A DNA stretch of 19,060 nt from CAYLZN01 sp964387935 (GTDB taxonomy: Bacteria > Acidobacteriota > Vicinamibacteria > Vicinamibacterales > JAFNAJ01), in NCBI GenBank assembly GCA_964387935.1, contig CAYLZN010000085.1, positions 1-19,060 of the forward strand, given 5' to 3'. This document shows, in pieces, positions 14,589 to 19,060 of this stretch (position 1 is its first letter; every line of letters begins with the position of its first letter). The notes under the pieces were generated by a model. The model was not told where the DNA came from, made no database searches, and saw only the letters and a list, made by a program, of their open reading frames with translations. A program made the translations under genes and the position numbers.

Positions 14589-17500
14589 ATGCGACCGGGG
14601 GGAAGTCACTCACGCGGCCCCTGCCAGGGGGGAGGTCCAGTCGGAGGGTCGTGTGCCCTCCGGCACCTCTTCACCGTCGTCGCCTTCGGGCTCCTGCTGC
14701 TGAGCCCCGGCGCTGCTGCCCTCGCGTACGACGGGCCCGAGCCCGTGCTCTACGACAGGACGATCGACACCATCCGCGTCGTCATGACGACCCAGGGCAG
14801 GCTGCTCGAGGGCGGCTCGAGCCGCTTCACCCTGCTGGCGTACGTCCCGGTGGCGCAAAGCACCATCGATCAAGGCATCGACGTGGAGATTCGCAAGGCC
14901 AGTGCGGCCGGGACGAGCACGCTCGCCCGGTGCACGTACCAGCCTCAGTGGGCCGACATCGGCACCACGGTCGTCATCCCGTGTCACCGCTACCTCGTGG
15001 TGCCGGCCAGTGCGGCCGAAGGCGCCATCAGCGTGTACCCGTACGTACTGCGCCGTTCGAGCGACACCGCGACGCAGAAGGTGCACGACGGCGCTCCGTT
15101 CAAGGTGCCGGTGTCGTTCACGGTCGACGACACGTTCGAGGAGAACGACGGCAGCACCAGGGCGACGCCCCTTGGCCTGGTCAACCGCGTGGCCTTTGCG
15201 GATCTCGTGTCGCGCGACGCGGACTTCTTCCGCTTCACGGTACCCTCCACGCACGAAATGGTGGAGGTCGGCCTCGAGTTCTGGCACGGGGCCGCGGACC
15301 TCGACCTGTGGGTCTATGACACGGCCGGGCAGATCGTGGGGATCAGCGACGGCTACGAGGACCGCGAGCAGGTCGTCTTCGCCGCGGTGCCGGGCGCGGA
15401 CTACATCATCCGGGTCGTGAACTTCACCGATACGCCGGCGTTTTTCGACCTGGTGGTGGCGACCAGTGCCAGGTCCAGGGTGACGATCACGTCGGGGCCC
15501 GCAGGCAGCCCCAACCCCGCGTCGCCGCAGTCGCTGGTGACCCTCTCGGCCGAGGCCGTGGACGGTGACGGCAGCCCGCTCAGCTACGAATGGCAAGTCA
15601 CCTGCGCCGGGCTGCCGACTTCGGGCACCCTGCAGAACCCCACGGCCCGCGAGCCCGGGTGGGTCACCCCGGTCAATGCCACCGGTGTGCAGCAGGCCTG
15701 CCTCGTGAGTGTGACGGCTCGCAGCGGTGTGGCCCAGAGCGAGACGGCCTCCGCCGTCTTCTACGTGGACCCCTCCCTCGACGAGATCGCGGTGACCGAC
15801 GGGCCATCGGGCACACCAAACCCGGTGCCATCGCAAGGTCTTTCGCTGCTGAGCGTGGCCGCGTTCGATTCACTGGGCCACCCACTCGCCTACGAGTGGC
15901 GTGTCTTCTGCCCGTGGACGTTCTCGACGGGCCAGTTGTCGGATGCCTTCGCGCAGGCGCCAACCTGGCGCGCCCCGCTCAACAGCGCGCCCACCGACAT
16001 GCCGTGCACGATCGAAGTGACGGTGTCCGACGCCTTCCATCACCGCACGTCCGCGTCGTTCGTCCAGCAGGTCGCCCCCGAGGATATCGTGTCGGTCACC
16101 ACCGGGCCCACGGCCGCGCCGAACCCCGTGCCCTCGGGTGGCGCGGTGTCGTTGTCGGCGACCGGCCACGACGCGCACGGGCATCCCCTCAGCTACCTCT
16201 GGTCGGCCACGTGTCCGACGGGGAATGCCGGGAGTTTCGTGACATCCGCCGACCAGCAGACACCCACCTGGGTGGCCCCCTCCAACCTCACCGGGCTGGC
16301 CATCGCGTGCGGCCTCACGGTGCGCGCCAGCGATGCCTTTGGCAACAGCGACGCGCGAACGATCACCGTGATGGTCAACTCGGTGCCCGACGAGGTGACG
16401 ATCCTCGCGGTCGGACCGGTCGGCCCCGCGGGTCCGGTGGATTCCGGCNNNNNNNNNNCGGCAGCCTGGCGGTCTCAGCGACGGCGCTCGATTCACTGGG
16501 TCACACCCTCTCGAGCACGTGGCAGGCCACGTGCCCGGGTCTGACGAACGGAGGGGCGTTCGTCCCTGGTCCTGGCGCGCTCGGTGCCACCTGGCAGGCG
16601 CCGGTCAACATCAGCGGCGCGCCGCGCAGTTGCGTCATTCAGGTGACGGTGGGCGACACGCACGGCCGTTCGGCGACCTCGTCGTTCGAGCAGATCGTGT
16701 CCCAGGCGGCCCATACGCTGTCGTTCACGGACGGCCCCGGCGGTACGCCCGGTCTTGTCGTGTCGGAGGGACTGGTTGCCACCTCCCTGGGTGTCGTCGA
16801 CTCTTACGACCACCCGCTCACGTTCGAGTGGACGGCCTCGTGTCCGACGTTGCCCACGTCCGGCACCTTCCTGCCGGACCCGTTCGCGCGCACGCCGTCC
16901 TGGAGGGCACCGGAGAACCTCACGGGAGCCTGGCAGACCTGCACGTTGCAGGTCACCGTGCGCGAAACGGAGGGGTTGTCTGTCACCGGATCCCACGTCG
17001 TGACCGTGAACCTCGCCAACGACGCGGTGACCATCACCAGCGGTCCGACGCCTGCGACCGCGACGACGCTGGCCTCCGGGGACGTGCTGGGGTTCTCCGC
17101 TGCAGCCGAGGACGCCTACGACCATCCCCTGACGTACGCGTGGCAGGCGCTCTGCACTGGCATCGCGGGCGCATCGGGGTTCTTCGACCCGGCGGCGTCG
17201 CCGTCGCCGTCGTGGACCGCGCCGGAGAACCGGACCGGCGCCGAGCAGACCTGCACGATCTCGGTCACCGCGAGCGATGGATTCGCTCACCAGGCGACCG
17301 CATCGGTCGCGATCCGGCTCGCGTCGGTGCCTGATGCGATCACGGTGGAGTCCGGTCCCAGCGGCTCGGCCGACCCGGTGCCGGCTGGCAGCGCCGTTCC
17401 GCTCGTCCTCTCTGCCGTGGACTCGCTCGACCATGCGCTGCAGTTCCTCTGGTGGGCCTCGTGCCCGGCCCTCGGGAGCAGCGGCACGTTCAACCCGTCG

Positions 17501-19060
17501 TCCGGTGTGCGCCAGCCGACGTGGACCGCCCCCATGAACCGCACGGGCAGTCAGCAGTCCTGTACGCTGAGCGTGAAGATCAGCGACGGTCGCGGCATCT
17601 CCCTGACGCGCTCCTTCGTGCAGCGCGTGGACACCGTGCCCCACACCATCGCGATCACCCAGGGACCGACCGCCGTGCCGACCACGGTGGCTTCCCGCGG
17701 CGCCGTGGAACTCACCCTGCAGGCGTCGGACTCGTGGAACCATCCGCTCCAGCGCCAGTGGCAGGCCGTGTGCCCGGCATCGCTCGGCGCGGGGTCGTTC
17801 GCCCAGTGGCCGTACTACGACGCCATGATGTGGACGGCGCCAGCCAATCTGACAGGCGTGGACCAGACCTGCACGATCACGGTGACCGTGTCGGACTCCG
17901 GCGGCGAGTCGGCGACGGCCAGCGTGAACGTCGTCGTGCAGGCCGCCGTCGACAAGGTCACGATCACCGACGTCTCGGCCAATCGCACTACGGTGGGATC
18001 CGGCGGCCTCGTCACGTTGAACGCCACCGCCGAGGACACGTTCGACCACCCGCTCGACTACTTCTGGTCCGCTCGATGCGGCGCCATCGGCGACGGTCAA
18101 CTGCTGCCGGGGCCCGCCGCCGCCACGGTCACGTGGAAGGCCCCTGTCAACGGCGGCGCGGGCGCCGTGTCGTGCTCGATCAGCGTCACCGCTTCCGATG
18201 GCCAGGGGCAGAGTGCCACCTCCTGGCTCGATGTGGTGGTGCTGCCAGCGAACACCATCACCCTGACCCTTGGCCCAGGGGTGCCGAGCGGTCCCATTGA
18301 ACCCGGTTCCACGGTCACGCTGAACGCGATCGCGAGCAATACGGCGGGGCTCCCCCTGACCTATGCCTGGACGGCCACGTGCAACGGCCTGTCTGGCGGA
18401 GGGCACTTCGACACCCCGTCGGCTGCGACGGCGACGTGGACGGCACCGCTCAATGTGACGGGGGCCGAGAAGACGTGCTCCCTCGCCGTCACCGTCACCG
18501 ACCCCAACGGCGAGCAGGCCAGCCGATCCGTCGACGTGCGCGTCTCGACGCAGAACACCGTCACGATCACGGCGCCGGTGTCCTCGAGCCAGAACCCGGT
18601 CGCCTCCGGGTCGAGCACGCGCGTCCAGGTGGAGGCGAGCGACGCCGGCAGCCGGCCGCTGTCGTATCAGTGGTCGGCCGCCTGTCCGGGATCGTCGAGC
18701 GGCAGCTTCGACACACCTGCGGCCGCGGCGGCTACGTGGACGGCGCCTGTCAACCGCACGGGGTCGGACCTCACCTGCACGGTGCAGGTCAAGGTCACCA
18801 ACGACCAGGGGCAGTTCCGCATCAGCACGATCTCGCAGGTCGTCACGACCGTACCCCAGAGCTTCAGCTTCGACGCCGGACCGTTGGGGGCCCCCAATCC
18901 GGTCGTCTCGGCCGGTGTCGTCCAGCTCTCGGTCACCGTGAACGACGCGTGGGGGCGTCCGCTGGGGCTCACGTGGACCGCGGCGTGTCCCGCGCTGGCG
19001 ACACCAGGCAGCTTCGACGACGCCGTTCGCAGCAACGCCAGATGGACGGCTCCGGCAAAC
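14589..19060 (+). CDS. Giant secreted protein with PPC domain and tandem Ig/PKD-like repeats (3' end outside window, 10-N gap inside)
   Basis: About 1490 codons are visible with no stop. From the ATG at 14589 there is a long n-region, a hydrophobic core (FTVVAFGLLLLSPG, 28-41) and a signal peptidase I-type site after ALA (44-46). Residues 50-178 are a beta-rich region I do not recognise, with C115 and C132. Residues 180-290 are a PPC domain: DDTFEENDGSTRATPL, DADFFRFTVP, GAADLDLWVYD and PGADYIIRV. From residue 298 to the window end are twelve Ig/PKD-like repeats. An in-frame GTG at 14559 is a possible but less likely start; ribosome site weak. The frame shifts across the Ns at 16449-16458, and a gap length of 2 modulo 3, or a four-base overlap (CGGC on both sides), restores it. 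After the gap, frame 2 is open to base 19060. It is probably an extracellular adhesin or matrix protein; anchor not seen. Confidence 0.88.
15480..19060 (+). repeat. At least twelve tandem ~100-residue Ig/PKD-like protein repeats
   Basis: Repeat starts: 15480, 15786, 16086, 16395 (contains the gap), 16715, 17027, 17339, 17648, 17957, 18257, 18560 and 18863 (cut by the window end). Unit length is 300-312 bases. Each unit follows the pattern VTITxGP, NPV-x-SG, a Leu/Ala-rich strand, D-S-x-x-HPLxYxW, x-x-C-P, G-x-F, W-x-A-P-x-N-x-TG, Q-x-C-x-I-x-V, D-x-x-G and ends with a short linker. Units are clearly diverged at DNA level, so this is an old protein-level repeat array and not a recent tandem duplication. 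Confidence 0.9.
16449..16458. other. Assembly gap (10 N) inside Ig-like repeat 4
   Basis: The left flank ends in CCGGC and the right flank begins CGGC. Merging on the shared four bases gives a continuous reading frame (PVDSG then SLAVSATALD) and a repeat of 102 residues, the normal size. The contigs may therefore overlap with nothing missing. Loss of whole repeat units at this point cannot be excluded. Confidence 0.85.

Noticed and set aside
13070..15319. Open frame of 749 codons on the + strand spanning wecB antisense and the start of the repeat protein
   Set aside because: It crosses the intergenic region and both real genes in wrong frames and shows no recognisable domain.
16493..18406. 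Open frame of 637 codons on the minus strand opposite the Ig-like repeats
   Set aside because: Arg/Gly/His-rich and motif-free; the + strand frame gives regular Ig-like repeats with conserved Trp and Cys.
1..19060. tRNA, rRNA, CRISPR arrays, insertion sequences or prophage genes
   Set aside because: I looked for the corresponding structures, direct repeats with spacers, transposase motifs and terminal inverted repeats, and saw none.

Overview
The window is GC-rich bacterial chromosomal DNA (I estimate about two thirds G+C) with tightly packed genes. It looks like a draft scaffold, because there are two runs of exactly ten Ns (11442-11451 and 16449-16458). Gene content is that of a Gram-negative surface-polysaccharide (O-antigen or exopolysaccharide) locus. 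Codon use, GTG starts and the domain fusions would fit Acidobacteriota/Vicinamibacteria or a similar GC-rich phylum, but that placement is a guess from style and no marker gene is present.

Left edge (1-1118): the 3' part of a family-4 glycosyltransferase on the + strand, cut by the window start. It converges on the main operon with a single base between the two stop codons.

Main block (1120-14182, minus strand): ten genes in one direction, with start/stop overlaps or gaps under about 55 bp. In transcription order they are UDP-GlcNAc 2-epimerase (wecB); a TuaH-like GT4; a two-domain GT2-GT4 glycosyltransferase crossed by a sequence gap; the ABC-2 permease Wzm; the ATPase Wzt with a C-terminal carbohydrate-binding domain; a GT39/GT-C membrane glycosyltransferase; a DPM/GtrB-like GT2; a SAM methyltransferase; GDP-mannose 4,6-dehydratase (gmd); and a WecA/MraY-type phosphoglycosyltransferase fused to the membrane and Rossmann parts of a FlaA1/PglF-type protein. 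Together these describe an ABC-transporter-dependent pathway. WecA would start the chain on undecaprenyl phosphate, WecB and Gmd would make ManNAc- and 6-deoxyhexose-type precursors, cytoplasmic GTs would extend the chain, Wzm/Wzt would export it, and the GT2/GT-C pair may decorate it on the outer side of the membrane. WecC and the reductase partner of Gmd are not in the window.

Intergenic region (14183-14588): divergent, about 400 bp. It holds a good sigma-54 (-24/-12) promoter match facing right, a perfect palindrome just downstream of it, and a weaker sigma-70-like promoter facing left into the operon.

Right block (14589 to the window end, + strand): the start of a very large secreted protein, about 1490 codons so far with no stop. 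It has a signal peptide, an unrecognised N-terminal beta-rich domain, a PPC (pre-peptidase C-terminal) domain and then at least twelve tandem Ig/PKD-like repeats of about 100-104 residues. Each complete repeat has one pair of cysteines and nearly all have a W-x-x-P-x-N motif. A sigma-54-driven giant repeat protein divergent from a polysaccharide export operon is the most unusual arrangement here.
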